A DNA stretch of 37,186 nucleotides from Bacteroidales bacterium (lineage in GTDB: Bacteria; Bacteroidota; Bacteroidia; Bacteroidales; UBA932): assembly GCA_015060325.1 (NCBI GenBank), contig SUYQ01000024.1:1-37186 (forward strand). Direction: 5' to 3'. A program made the translations under genes and the position numbers. Of this stretch, positions 1 through 8,018 are shown in pieces. The notes under the pieces were generated by a model. It searched no databases, was not told the DNA's origin, and worked only from the letters and a program-made list of their open reading frames with translations. The number at the start of each line of letters is the position of its first letter. The first letter of the stretch is position 1.

Positions 1-69
1 GGTTTGCGGAAAATCTTGTATCTTTGCTACCGTAATGCTTCCATAAGGAATGTATTATTAATCGCACTT

Positions 70-102
70 GTCTGGATTTATGCTATTTGCATAGGTCCAG
101 AC
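70..102 (+). terminator. Stem-loop, possible terminator at the left edge
   Basis: The arms GTCTGGA (70-76) and TCCAGAC (96-102) pair exactly, and inner arms TATGC/GCATA extend the stem around a TATTT loop after a two-base mismatch. A moderately T-rich stretch (TCTTGTTT) follows on the plus strand. It could terminate a transcript entering from left of the window. A TATCTTTG box at 19-26 could start a very short plus-strand RNA, but no properly spaced -33 element is seen. Confidence 0.4.
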
Positions 103-125
103 TCTTGTTTCATAGAGTAGCAAAA

Positions 126-150
126 TTTAGGAACATTTTAGGAACATTTT
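126..150. repeat. Tandem 11-bp repeat (TTAGGAACATT unit)
   Basis: Two head-to-tail copies of TTTAGGAACAT with an 11-bp period lie here, just beyond the 3' end of the tRNA-Cys gene. Short repeats beside a tRNA 3' end can mark the border of an integrated element, but no integrase is visible in the window, so this is only an observation. Confidence 0.5.
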
Positions 151-157
151 TATATGC

Positions 158-189
158 AAAGTGGCTCTCACGTGTGTGAGAGCCACTTT
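158..189 (-). terminator. Terminator hairpin after tRNA-Cys
   Basis: A perfect 14-bp stem (158-171 with 176-189) closes a GTGT loop. It begins one base beyond the 3' CCA end of the tRNA. The arms begin and end with AAA/TTT, so it could act in both directions. Its position makes it the probable end of the tRNA-Cys transcript. Confidence 0.7.
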
Positions 190-190
190 T

Positions 191-264
191 TGGAGGTGCC
201 TAGCGGAATCGAACCGCTCTAGCAGGTTTTGCAGACCTGTGCCTAACCGCTCGGCCAAAGCACC
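191..264 (-). tRNA. tRNA-Cys (anticodon GCA), CCA encoded
   Basis: On the minus strand a full cloverleaf can be folded. The acceptor arm GGTGCTT pairs with AGGCACC (one G-T pair), the anticodon stem CAGGT/ACCTG closes the loop CTGCAAA, giving anticodon GCA, and the T-arm contains GTTCGATTC. The discriminator base is U, as expected for tRNA-Cys, and the CCA tail is encoded. The length is 74 nt including CCA. A consensus promoter lies just upstream and a strong hairpin just downstream, so it is probably a single-gene transcript. Confidence 0.96.
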
Positions 265-281
265 ATTTTGTTTTGGGATTG

Positions 282-312
282 CAAATATAGGCACAAAAAT
301 CGACTTTACAAA
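282..312 (-). promoter_or_regulatory. Bacteroides-type promoter of tRNA-Cys
   Basis: On the minus strand TATATTTG (289-282) is preceded by TTTG (312-309) with a 19-nt spacer, an exact match to the Bacteroidetes -33/-7 consensus. The start would fall near 275, about 11 nt upstream of the mature tRNA 5' end. Confidence 0.8.
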
Positions 313-331
313 TTTTAATTCGATTTTTAGT

Positions 332-490
332 CTACATCTTCTCAAATTGTGACTTAGGGGCATAGCACTTCGGGCATACCCACTCATCCGGAAGTTCTTC
401 GAAAGGAGTTCCTGGAAGTATGTCGCTCACAGGATCACCTTTCTTCGGGTCATACACCCATCCGCATTTCTTGCATCTGTACTTTTTCAT
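332..490 (-). CDS. Rubredoxin
   Basis: This 52-residue protein begins [20 protein letters not shown] and ends near [16 protein letters not shown]. The two CxxC knuckles (CKKC and CPKC) bind one iron in rubredoxin, and the WVYDP motif and the distance between the knuckles fit the family. It is a cytoplasmic one-electron carrier, often passing electrons to rubrerythrin or superoxide reductase in anaerobes; a rubrerythrin gene lies at 12398-12973. It is at the usual length of about 52-54 residues. The tRNA-Cys promoter lies immediately downstream, inside the 3' side of this gene's flank. The gene's own promoter was not identified with confidence. Confidence 0.93.
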   Translation of the reverse strand: MKKYRCKKCGWVYDPKKGDPVSDILPGTPFEELPDEWVCPKCYAPKSQFEKM

Positions 491-539
491 AACGCATTCA
501 ATTTAAACACGTCAGAAAAAGCAAGCATCATACCAACTG

Positions 540-1739
540 CTATTCAACATATAGCAACAGGCCTTTGAGATACTCCCCTTCCGGATGGTAGATGTTCACG
601 GAGTGGTCACAAGGCTGGTTCAAGCGGTCGAGAATGCGCACGCTGCGTCCGGCCTGCGCAGCAGCCGAGAAGACAGCAAGTGCAAACGCCTCCTTGTCAA
701 CCACCTGGGAGCAGCTGTATGTGAACACGAAACCGCCCGGAGCGACCTTGGAGATGGCAGCGGCGTTCAGACGCTGATACGCACGAAGGGCGTTCTTCAA
801 GGCTCCCCTATGCTTGGCGAATGCCGGCGGATCCACGATCATCAGATCGTATTTTCCTTCCGGTACGTCGCGGAGATAATCTATCGCATCGCAGCAGAGG
901 CTGGTATGACGCTCAGCATCAAAACCGTTAAGCGCAACGTTTCTGTCCACCATCATCATAGCCTTCTTCGAGCTGTCGACAGAGTCTACATGAAGAGCTC
1001 CGGCAGCTAAAGCATAGATTGAGAAGCCACCTGTATAACAAAAGAGGTTCAATACGTTACGTCCTTTAGCAAGACTTCCTACAAGAGCCCTGTTCTCTCT
1101 CTGATCAAGGAAGAATCCGGTCTTCTGTCCCTCAGTCCAGTTCACTATGAACTTGTGTCCATTCTCGAGGACAGTCTGCTCATCATCAGAGAAATCCTCA
1201 CGGCGATACATATACCCGTCTATGAGCTCAAGCCCTGCCTTGAACGGAGCAGTACCGGAACTCTTGTCATACACAGCCTTCAACGACTCGCCATAGACCT
1301 TCTGAAGCGCATCCGATATAAGTTTCTTGGCACGGAACATTCCCACAGAATGGGCCTGCATCACGCAGACGCCGTCGTAATAATCGATTATAAGTCCGGG
1401 AAGATTATCGCCCTCTCCGTGCACCAGACGGTAGCAGTTGGTATCAACCGGGCCTTCAGAATGCAGGCCGCAGGCAACGCGCACCTGAAGCGCACGCGAG
1501 AGCATCACCTCCCAGAAATCCGGACGCAAGGCCGAATCATCGAAACTCAGCACACGCACTGCGATGGAGCCAATCTGATAGTGACCGTATGCAAGCAGAT
1601 CACCATACGCCGAATGCACCGCCACCAGATCTCCCTCTGCCGGATTGCCCTGAATCTCGGCTATGGCACCCGAAAACACCCACGGATGAAACCTCATCAG
1701 GGACTCTTCCCTGTTTCTCTTAAGTATTACCTTTATCAT
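540..1739 (-). CDS. rlmI: Class I SAM-dependent rRNA methyltransferase, RlmI-like
   Basis: A 399-residue protein of the family of E. coli RlmI, which makes 5-methylcytosine at position 1962 of 23S rRNA. The N-terminal part (about residues 1-75) is a PUA-like RNA-binding domain. The catalytic half carries GQKTGFFLDQR, the SAM-binding NLFCYTGGFSI, VDPPAF and the YSCSQ motif near the catalytic cysteine. The length is normal for RlmI (about 396). It starts 14 nt after the exonuclease gene, which in turn follows glutamine synthetase, so all three are probably read together. The exact base modified cannot be known from sequence, because several paralogous m5C enzymes share this architecture. Confidence 0.88.
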   Translation of the reverse strand: MIKVILKRNREESLMRFHPWVFSGAIAEIQGNPAEGDLVAVHSAYGDLLAYGHYQIGSIAVRVLSFDDSALRPDFWEVMLSRALQVRVACGLHSEGPVDTNCYRLVHGEGDNLPGLIIDYYDGVCVMQAHSVGMFRAKKLISDALQKVYGESLKAVYDKSSGTAPFKAGLELIDGYMYRREDFSDDEQTVLENGHKFIVNWTEGQKTGFFLDQRENRALVGSLAKGRNVLNLFCYTGGFSIYALAAGALHVDSVDSSKKAMMMVDRNVALNGFDAERHTSLCCDAIDYLRDVPEGKYDLMIVDPPAFAKHRGALKNALRAYQRLNAAAISKVAPGGFVFTYSCSQVVDKEAFALAVFSAAAQAGRSVRILDRLNQPCDHSVNIYHPEGEYLKGLLLYVE

Positions 1740-1753
1740 ATGAACTTATTTTC

Positions 1754-2386
1754 TTATCTGGATTCCTCTGCAGCCTCGACAGTGGCAGAGAGATCCAGAG
1801 GATTCTTCTCTGACGCCAGAAGCTTCAGATACATTTCACGGCACACCCACGCATCGGTAGCCGCATACTTGCACTGTGACTCAGAAAGATTGACAGCCTC
1901 CCAGTTGGACAGCTGCTGGGTCTTCGAGATGCGGAAGCCGAGGATGATGGCAGTCATCTTCTTCACCGCCTTGTCGCGTATTCCCCACTCCCAGCCTATC
2001 TTCTGCAGGTCCACGAAACCGGCAGCCTTGAAGCCATGCAGGACCTGAAGCCCCCTGATGTCGTCATGAATGGCCGCTCCGACCTTCACTATCTTCTCGG
2101 ATGCAAGCAGGTTGCATAGCCTCCTGTGCATTCCTATCCTGTTCAGACGGAACAGAAAGGCCTTGTCCGGCCCCGACAGCTGCAGCAGGGACACATTGTA
2201 TCTGGGCTGCGACGGAGTGAAGGTAGGACGCGTCTCCGTGTCAAAGCCTATGACCTTCTGCGAACGAAGATATGCAATGGCACGGTTGAACTCAGCCCCA
2301 ACCGAATCTATCACCGTTATCTTTCCCGGGAACGAAGCAAACTCAAGCTTCTGAAGTTCCTCAGGAGTAATGCTTTCTATAAACAT
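1754..2386 (-). CDS. 3'-5' exonuclease, DEDD family (RNase D/WRN-like)
   Basis: A 210-residue single-domain protein. The DEDD exonuclease motifs are visible: GFDTET for motif I, AAIHDDIRGL for motif II, and YAATDAWVCREMY for motif III with the tyrosine of the DEDDy group. The enzyme should remove nucleotides from RNA or DNA 3' ends using two metal ions. No HRDC or helicase domain is attached, unlike RNase D or WRN, and the substrate cannot be predicted. The ATG at 2386 is preferred over an upstream TTG at 2392, since it begins the sequence that resembles the family. It lies only about 10 nt after the glutamine synthetase stop and 14 nt before the methyltransferase. Confidence 0.87.
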   Translation of the reverse strand: MFIESITPEELQKLEFASFPGKITVIDSVGAEFNRAIAYLRSQKVIGFDTETRPTFTPSQPRYNVSLLQLSGPDKAFLFRLNRIGMHRRLCNLLASEKIVKVGAAIHDDIRGLQVLHGFKAAGFVDLQKIGWEWGIRDKAVKKMTAIILGFRISKTQQLSNWEAVNLSESQCKYAATDAWVCREMYLKLLASEKNPLDLSATVEAAEESR

Positions 2387-2395
2387 ATCCAACTA

Positions 2396-4570
2396 TTAAA
2401 AGAACAGCAGTTCCCTGTATTTAGGCAACGGCCACACTTCATCATCAATCAACATCTCAAGGTTATCCGCACTCAGACGTACCTTTTCCATCATGTCCTT
2501 GACCTCATGCGAGTACATCTTCGCCCTCTGGGCGATATCCCCAAGACGATTGGCCACCTTCCTTGCCTCTACCAGCGCCTCTACGTCCGCTGATACCGCG
2601 TTTATATATGAAGAAATCTTCTTCAAGGTCTCAATTTCAGACGCACAGTATGTCTCATAGCCCTCTCCGAAGATCTCCTTCAGACCTTTCACATTCTCTA
2701 TCAGCACGTTCTGATACCTTACTGCCGCAGGGATGACATGGTTGAGACATATGTCGCCGATGATCCTGGCCTCGATCTGAAGCTTCTTCACGAAAGTCTC
2801 GTTCAGGATCTCGAAACGCGCTTCCACCTCATTCGGAGCCAGAACGCCAAGCCTGTCGAAAAGCTCGACGGTCTGAGGCTCATGATAGACCTCATATGCC
2901 TCAGGCACGTTCTTCACGGCGCGAAGTCCCCTGGAAGCAGCCTCCTCTTCCCATTCACGGCTGTATCCGTTGCCCTCGAACATTATGTCCCTGGCCTCGG
3001 TGACAAATCTGCGCACCACCTCCATAACAGCTGACGACCTGTCGGCCCCAGTCGCTTCAAGAGCGTCAACCTCGGCTCTGAACTCCCTAAGGGCCTCAGC
3101 CACAATGGAATTAAGAACATACACGGCCGATGCCACATTCTGTGACGAACCGACCGCACGAAACTCGAAACGGTTACCTGTGAATGCAAATGGAGAGGTA
3201 CGGTTCCTGTCGGTATTGTCAGGGAATATTTCAGGGATGGAATTGACTATCTTTATGGACTCCTGGCTCTGAGCGGACACCTTCACATCCCTCATCTCCA
3301 TGATGGCCTTGAATACTCCATAAAGAGTCGAGCCGGAAAACACCGACATCACTGCAGGAGGAGCCTCGCCTCCGCCAAGTCTGTATGAATTGCTCAGAGT
3401 AGCCACCGAAGTCATCAGAAGGAAATGATGCCTGTGCACAGCCCTGAGCACGGAAGCATAGAACGAAAGGAACTGGAGGTTCTTGGTCGGGGTCTTGCCC
3501 GGAGAAAGAAGATTGACGCCCGAATCGGTAACCAGCGACCAGTTGCAGTGCTTTCCCGATCCGTTAACGCCGTCAAAAGGCTTCTCATGGAAGATCACCT
3601 TCAGATGATGCCTTTCAGCGACCTTCTGCATCACTATCATCAGCATCATGTTCTGGTCTATGGCCTTTGTAGCCTCGCAGAACAGAGGAGCACACTCGAA
3701 CTGGTTTGGCGCCACCTCATTGTGACGAGTCTGGAGAAGGATGCCAAGCTTGTATGCCTCAGTCTCAAAATCCTTCATGAACGCTCTGACTCTCGAAGGA
3801 ATGGCTCCGAAATAATGGTCCTCCAGCTGCTGGTCCTTGGCGGAAGTATGTCCGACGACGGTCCTTCCGGTAAGCATCAGGTCGGGACGCGCATTGTACA
3901 GCGACTCGTCAACGAGGAAATATTCCTGCTCGATTCCAAGGTTCACCTTGACCGCTCTCACAGACGGATCGAACAGCTCAACCACCGCAGCGGCAGCCTC
4001 GCTCAACGCATGAAGAGATTTTAGATTTGGAGCCTTAGTATCCAGAGCCTCACCGGTATAGGATACGAAAACTGAAGGAATACATAAAGTACCTTCCATC
4101 AGGAAGACCGGCGAAGAAGGATCCCATGCGGAATAGCCTCTGGCCTCGAAAGTATTGCGAAGTCCGCCGTTCGGAAAGCTTGATGCATCAGGCTCCTGCT
4201 GTACGAGAGCGCTTCCGTTGAACTTCTCGAAAGCACGGCCGTCCTTGAAGGATATGAATGCCTCATGCTTCTCCGCAGTCGCATCCGTAAGAGGATGGAA
4301 AAGGTGGGTATAATGTGTCGCACCCATCTCCATCGCCCATTTCTTCATGCCCTCGGCAATCTCATCAGACACGCTCAGGTCCAGCTTGGCACCGAACTTC
4401 ACGGAAGAAAGCACAGCATCATACGCCTTTGCGGACATATAGTCACGCATTTTCTCCAGATCCAGCACATTCTGTCCGAAATACTCTGAAACAGGTCTGG
4501 GATCCTCATAAAAACGTCCCGTCTGATGCGTTGCCGCCTCATTTAAAGCTCTTTGTCTGAATGTTGCCAT
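2396..4570 (-). CDS. glnN: Glutamine synthetase type III
   Basis: A 724-residue type III glutamine synthetase, which makes glutamine from glutamate, ammonia and ATP in the cytoplasm. The size (about 730, against about 450-470 for type I) and the blocks NLGIEQEYFLVD, RHNEVAPNQFE, GVNGSGKHCNWS and GSTLYGVF place it in the GlnN form typical of Bacteroidetes. The ATG at 4570 gives MATFRQRALNEAA; an in-frame ATG 18 nt upstream is less likely because it crowds the promoter. A TATCTTTG box at 4600-4593 on the minus strand would give a leader of about 16 nt. The exonuclease and RlmI genes follow with almost no gap. The aminotransferase is divergent, so one short regulatory region serves nitrogen genes on both sides. 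Confidence 0.96.
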   Translation of the reverse strand: MATFRQRALNEAATHQTGRFYEDPRPVSEYFGQNVLDLEKMRDYMSAKAYDAVLSSVKFGAKLDLSVSDEIAEGMKKWAMEMGATHYTHLFHPLTDATAEKHEAFISFKDGRAFEKFNGSALVQQEPDASSFPNGGLRNTFEARGYSAWDPSSPVFLMEGTLCIPSVFVSYTGEALDTKAPNLKSLHALSEAAAAVVELFDPSVRAVKVNLGIEQEYFLVDESLYNARPDLMLTGRTVVGHTSAKDQQLEDHYFGAIPSRVRAFMKDFETEAYKLGILLQTRHNEVAPNQFECAPLFCEATKAIDQNMMLMIVMQKVAERHHLKVIFHEKPFDGVNGSGKHCNWSLVTDSGVNLLSPGKTPTKNLQFLSFYASVLRAVHRHHFLLMTSVATLSNSYRLGGGEAPPAVMSVFSGSTLYGVFKAIMEMRDVKVSAQSQESIKIVNSIPEIFPDNTDRNRTSPFAFTGNRFEFRAVGSSQNVASAVYVLNSIVAEALREFRAEVDALEATGADRSSAVMEVVRRFVTEARDIMFEGNGYSREWEEEAASRGLRAVKNVPEAYEVYHEPQTVELFDRLGVLAPNEVEARFEILNETFVKKLQIEARIIGDICLNHVIPAAVRYQNVLIENVKGLKEIFGEGYETYCASEIETLKKISSYINAVSADVEALVEARKVANRLGDIAQRAKMYSHEVKDMMEKVRLSADNLEMLIDDEVWPLPKYRELLFF

Positions 4571-4592
4571 AAGAAATCGTAAAAACAAGATG

Positions 4593-4600
4593 CAAAGATA
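4593..4600 (-). promoter_or_regulatory. -7 box of the glutamine synthetase promoter
   Basis: TATCTTTG on the minus strand matches TAnnTTTG. The start would lie near 4587, 16-17 nt before the ATG at 4570. No -33 TTG at 19-20 nt was found, so control by an activator is possible. Confidence 0.6.
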
Positions 4601-4634
4601 ATAAAATCAAACGAGAGTTTGTGGGAATTTTGTC

Positions 4635-4642
4635 TATCTTTG
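4635..4642 (+). promoter_or_regulatory. -7 box of the aminotransferase promoter
   Basis: TATCTTTG matches TAnnTTTG. The expected start is near 4649 and the ATG is at 4675. A TTTG at 4618-4621 is only 13 nt upstream, shorter than the usual spacer. The box overlaps a reading-frame extension from a GTG at 4621, which argues against that upstream start codon. Confidence 0.65.
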
Positions 4643-4674
4643 CGCGCTCAAACGAAAATAATAACTTAACATCT

Positions 4675-5877
4675 ATGGCAAGAATTTCAGAGAAAGCTCA
4701 ACAGATGCCGGCATCTGCAATCAGAAAGCTGGTTCCCCTTGCAGACGCAGCAAAAAAAGATGGAGTCAAGGTCTATCACCTCAATCTAGGTCAGCCTGAC
4801 ATCAAATCCCCCAAATGCGCTCTTGACGCAATCAGAAACTACTCGGCGGAAAACGTGTCGTATTCGCACTCGGCAGGACTCATGGAGCTCCGCAAAGGAC
4901 TTGTTGAGAAATACTATAAGAAGATAGGCATAGACATCACCGTAGACGAACTCATCACCACAGTCGCAGGAAGCGAAAGTGTCAATCTGGCATTGGAAAT
5001 CGCCTGCAATCCAGGCGACGAAGTGATCGTACTCGAGCCGTTCTACACCAACTACAATACGTTCGCATTCATGAACGGCCTCACCCTGAAGGCTATTCCT
5101 ACAGACATCAGGAACGGCTTCCAGATACCTGACATCGAGGAATTCGAGAAGGCGATCACAGACAGGACCAAGGCGATCCTCGTCTGCAATCCCGGCAACC
5201 CTACCGGCACACAGTACTCAAAGGAGAGCATGCTTGCCCTCGGTGACATCGCCCGCAGACACGACCTCTTCCTGCTCTCTGACGAGGTCTACCGCGAGTT
5301 CTGCTACACGGACGAGCCGCATTTCTCAGCCATGAACATTCCGGATCTGGATCAGAACGTGATCCTCATCGACTCGGTATCGAAGAGATACAACCTCTGC
5401 GGAGCACGTATCGGATGCATCGTTTCCCACAACAAGGAAGTGATGGCCGCCGCAATGAAATTCGCTCAGGCACGTCTCTGCCCTCCGGTTCTCGGTCAGC
5501 AGGCAGCGATAGGAGCTCTTGACACTCCGGACTCATACTTTGTCGCCGTCAAGGAAGAATACATCAAGAGAAGAGACTTCATGATCGAAGGTCTCAACAA
5601 GATTGAAGGAGTCTTCACTCCGCTTCCGATGGGAGCATTCTACACCATCGCCGAACTCCCTGTCGACGACACCGAGAACTTCGCACGCTGGATGCTCGAG
5701 ACATTCCGTATCGACAACGAGACCACGATGGTGACTCCGGCCGCATCATTCTACAAGACCCCTGGAAAAGGTAAGAATCATGCCCGCATTGCATACGTTC
5801 TTGAGGTCCCTGAGATGGTAAAAGCGCTCAAGATCCTCGAAGAAGGCCTGAAAGCCTACCCTGGACGCACAATCTAG
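4675..5877 (+). CDS. PLP-dependent class I/II aminotransferase
   Basis: A 400-residue fold-type I aminotransferase. Visible marks are NPGNPTG (residues 172-178), the cofactor-contacting Asp and Tyr in LLSDEVYREF (D203, Y206), the Schiff-base lysine in DSVSKRY (K237) and the arginine of CGARIG. It moves an amino group between an amino acid and a 2-oxo acid; relatives act on aspartate or aromatic amino acids, and the substrate cannot be read from these motifs. The start at 4675 is chosen because MARISEKAQQMPASAIRKL is the usual N-terminus and the promoter box lies just upstream. It is divergent from glutamine synthetase and ends at a strong bidirectional hairpin. Confidence 0.92.
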   Translation: MARISEKAQQMPASAIRKLVPLADAAKKDGVKVYHLNLGQPDIKSPKCALDAIRNYSAENVSYSHSAGLMELRKGLVEKYYKKIGIDITVDELITTVAGSESVNLALEIACNPGDEVIVLEPFYTNYNTFAFMNGLTLKAIPTDIRNGFQIPDIEEFEKAITDRTKAILVCNPGNPTGTQYSKESMLALGDIARRHDLFLLSDEVYREFCYTDEPHFSAMNIPDLDQNVILIDSVSKRYNLCGARIGCIVSHNKEVMAAAMKFAQARLCPPVLGQQAAIGALDTPDSYFVAVKEEYIKRRDFMIEGLNKIEGVFTPLPMGAFYTIAELPVDDTENFARWMLETFRIDNETTMVTPAASFYKTPGKGKNHARIAYVLEVPEMVKALKILEEGLKAYPGRTI

Positions 5878-5912
5878 GCCGTACAATCGTAAATAATTAA
5901 TATAATATCAGT

Positions 5913-5950
5913 AAAACATAAATGTTATAGCATGTAACATTTATGTTTTT
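5913..5950. terminator. Bidirectional terminator between convergent genes
   Basis: A perfect 15-bp stem (5913-5927 with 5935-5949) closes a seven-base loop and ends in five T on the plus strand. The reverse direction also ends in a T tract. It separates the aminotransferase from the convergent esterase gene. Confidence 0.85.
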
Positions 5951-5995
5951 GCTTTATTTAGGGCAAAATAACGCCGTATAATGAGAAAATCAGGT

Positions 5996-6616
5996 CTATT
6001 TCAGGACTTCCAGGATTTTAGGGATGACCAGAGAATCGATGTACTCTTCCTCGGTAAAGTGAGTGCCGTCATAGAGCTGGAAACTCTTGCCGAAATGTTT
6101 TTTCCATGTGCGGAGACTCACCACTCCCGACCTGCGGTAGTGGTCGCGCTTTCCTATGAAGGCAAAGATAAAGTCACCGGTTCCTACAGAAGATGACAAG
6201 GCAGCCTTACGATGAGAACGATATTTCCTGAGAGTGCGGAATTTAAAATGAAGAGGCTGACGGTCACCCTCGCGCGGACGGTAGATCCGGTCGAAGATCC
6301 AGGTAACTCCCGGGATCAGAGTCATCCATGCAAGCGGTACGAAATACAGCGGTGCATTAAGAGCCGGAGAGATCAGCAAGCGGGGAATACCGGTAATCCT
6401 CAAAGCATGCAAGACACCCAAGGATTCCCCTATTACCAGATCAGGCTTCAGCTCTTCAACCCAGGATTCAATCTGTCCTCTCGCCTCCTCCGGATCAAAA
6501 GAATATGTACGGGCAGTGACGAATATGTCCTGCCCGTTAAGTCTATCGTTGAGAATAGAAGGGATCCTGCTGTCAGAACCACCTCCCATTCCGTGTATGT
6601 ACAGTATCTTACGCAC
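5996..6616 (-). CDS. Small alpha/beta hydrolase, YqiA/UPF0227-like esterase
   Basis: A 206-residue alpha/beta hydrolase without signal peptide. It opens with KILYIHGMGGG (oxyanion-hole region), has the nucleophile elbow GESLG, and ends with GTHF, the likely catalytic histidine. The short length and early HG motif resemble YqiA-type esterases; the natural substrate is unknown. The stretch LYFVPLAWMTLIPGVTWIF is hydrophobic and may form a lid over the active site or a membrane contact. It begins 2 nt after the aldehyde dehydrogenase stop and is the last gene of the kinase-dehydrogenase-esterase operon. Confidence 0.75.
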   Translation of the reverse strand: MRKILYIHGMGGGSDSRIPSILNDRLNGQDIFVTARTYSFDPEEARGQIESWVEELKPDLVIGESLGVLHALRITGIPRLLISPALNAPLYFVPLAWMTLIPGVTWIFDRIYRPREGDRQPLHFKFRTLRKYRSHRKAALSSSVGTGDFIFAFIGKRDHYRRSGVVSLRTWKKHFGKSFQLYDGTHFTEEEYIDSLVIPKILEVLK

Positions 6617-6618
6617 CC

Positions 6619-8007
6619 TTATAGAATCTTCTTTACAAGCTTGAACATCTTGTACGGCATATAGCGGAACGGAAGATCGATCCAGGTGCCAGTTGCGACT
6701 ATCGATCTGGTATGGGAGAAAGCCTCGAAACTGTCACGGTCATGGTATCTCCCCATTCCGGAATTTCCCACACCACCAAACGGAACATTTTCATTGGCGA
6801 TATGCATGATCACATCATTGATGCATCCGCCTCCTGAAGATGTACGCTTTACCATGTCCCATCCATCCGCTTCATCACCGAAATAATAGAACGCAAGCGG
6901 TTTCTCACGTGAATTCACGAAATCCACAACCTTTTCAGCAAACGGACGCACATAATCATCCATCACTACCATAGGAAAGACAGGACCGAATATCTCTTCT
7001 GTCATCAGAGGAGAATCCAATGACATATTTTCTATAATTGTAGGCTCTATGAATCTGGTTTCCGCATCCGATCCACCTCCATAGATTATGTCACCATCCT
7101 TGAAATATCCTGTAACCCGCTCGAATGCACGATCATTCACCATCCGGACATAATGCTTGTCTGCAGCGACATCCTCACCATGCAGCACTCTGACCTCTTC
7201 TGCAAAGGCTTTCACAAAAGCCTCCTTCACATCCTTGTGGATCAGGATGTAGTCCGGAGCGATGCAGGTCTGACCGCTGTTCAAGGTCTTTCCCCAGGCG
7301 ATCCTCTTCGCAGCACGCCTGATATTGGCTGTCTTATCAATGATGCACGGGCTCTTGCCGCCAAGCTCCAGCACGACGGGAGTGAGATATCTGGCTGCTG
7401 CCGCCATCACCGTCTTGGCCAATGCCGGACTTCCTGTAAAGAAAATCAGGTCCCACCTCTGCTCAAGCAGCATCCTGTTTACATCCCTGTTTCCCTGAAT
7501 GACCGCAATATAGCTGTCTTCAAACGTATCTGCTATCATATCAGCAATGACCTGAGATACGGTAGGGACATACGGAGACGGCTTCAGCACAGCCGTACAT
7601 CCGGCAGAAATGGCTCCTACAAGCGGATTGAGCAGAAGCTGCACCGGATAATTCCACGGAGAGATGATCAGTGCAGTTCCAAGAGGCTCCTTTACGATAT
7701 AGCTTCTTGAAGGGAACAATTTCAAAGGAGAGTGAGCCTTGCGACGCTTTGACCAACGTCTCACATGCCTCATATGGTTCTTTATCTCACCCTTTACTAT
7801 GCTGATTTCAGTAAGATAGGCCTCCTCATAGGACTTATGGAGGTCTGTCCATAGGGCATCTGCCAGCTTTGACTCCCACTTGCCGATTGCATGCAGAAGC
7901 TTTTCGAGCATCCTCCTGCGGAATTCGACATCCAAAGTCACCCCTGTCTTGAAATATCCTTTCTGAAGGGCATATACTGACAATATTCTATCTTGTACAC
8001 TATTCAT
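6619..8007 (-). CDS. Aldehyde dehydrogenase (NAD(P)+-dependent)
   Basis: A 462-residue aldehyde dehydrogenase that oxidises an aldehyde to the acid. The general-base glutamate is E214 in LELGGKSP and the catalytic cysteine is C248 in NSGQTC. The N-terminal cofactor-binding part is visible as ISPWNYP and VLKPS. The short form (about 460 residues rather than about 490) and the hydrophobic/basic C-terminus, which ends near KMFKLVKKIL, resemble fatty-aldehyde and coniferyl-aldehyde dehydrogenases, so membrane association is possible. It lies 11 nt after the kinase gene and 2 nt before the esterase, hence one operon. The substrate is not known. Confidence 0.92.
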   Translation of the reverse strand: MNSVQDRILSVYALQKGYFKTGVTLDVEFRRRMLEKLLHAIGKWESKLADALWTDLHKSYEEAYLTEISIVKGEIKNHMRHVRRWSKRRKAHSPLKLFPSRSYIVKEPLGTALIISPWNYPVQLLLNPLVGAISAGCTAVLKPSPYVPTVSQVIADMIADTFEDSYIAVIQGNRDVNRMLLEQRWDLIFFTGSPALAKTVMAAAARYLTPVVLELGGKSPCIIDKTANIRRAAKRIAWGKTLNSGQTCIAPDYILIHKDVKEAFVKAFAEEVRVLHGEDVAADKHYVRMVNDRAFERVTGYFKDGDIIYGGGSDAETRFIEPTIIENMSLDSPLMTEEIFGPVFPMVVMDDYVRPFAEKVVDFVNSREKPLAFYYFGDEADGWDMVKRTSSGGGCINDVIMHIANENVPFGGVGNSGMGRYHDRDSFEAFSHTRSIVATGTWIDLPFRYMPYKMFKLVKKIL

Positions 8008-8018
8008 ATCTGTATGTT

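Noticed and set aside
1155..2048. A long plus-strand open frame (297 codons)
   Set aside because: It lies antisense to the RlmI-like and exonuclease genes, shows no family motif, and its composition is that of a reverse-frame shadow.
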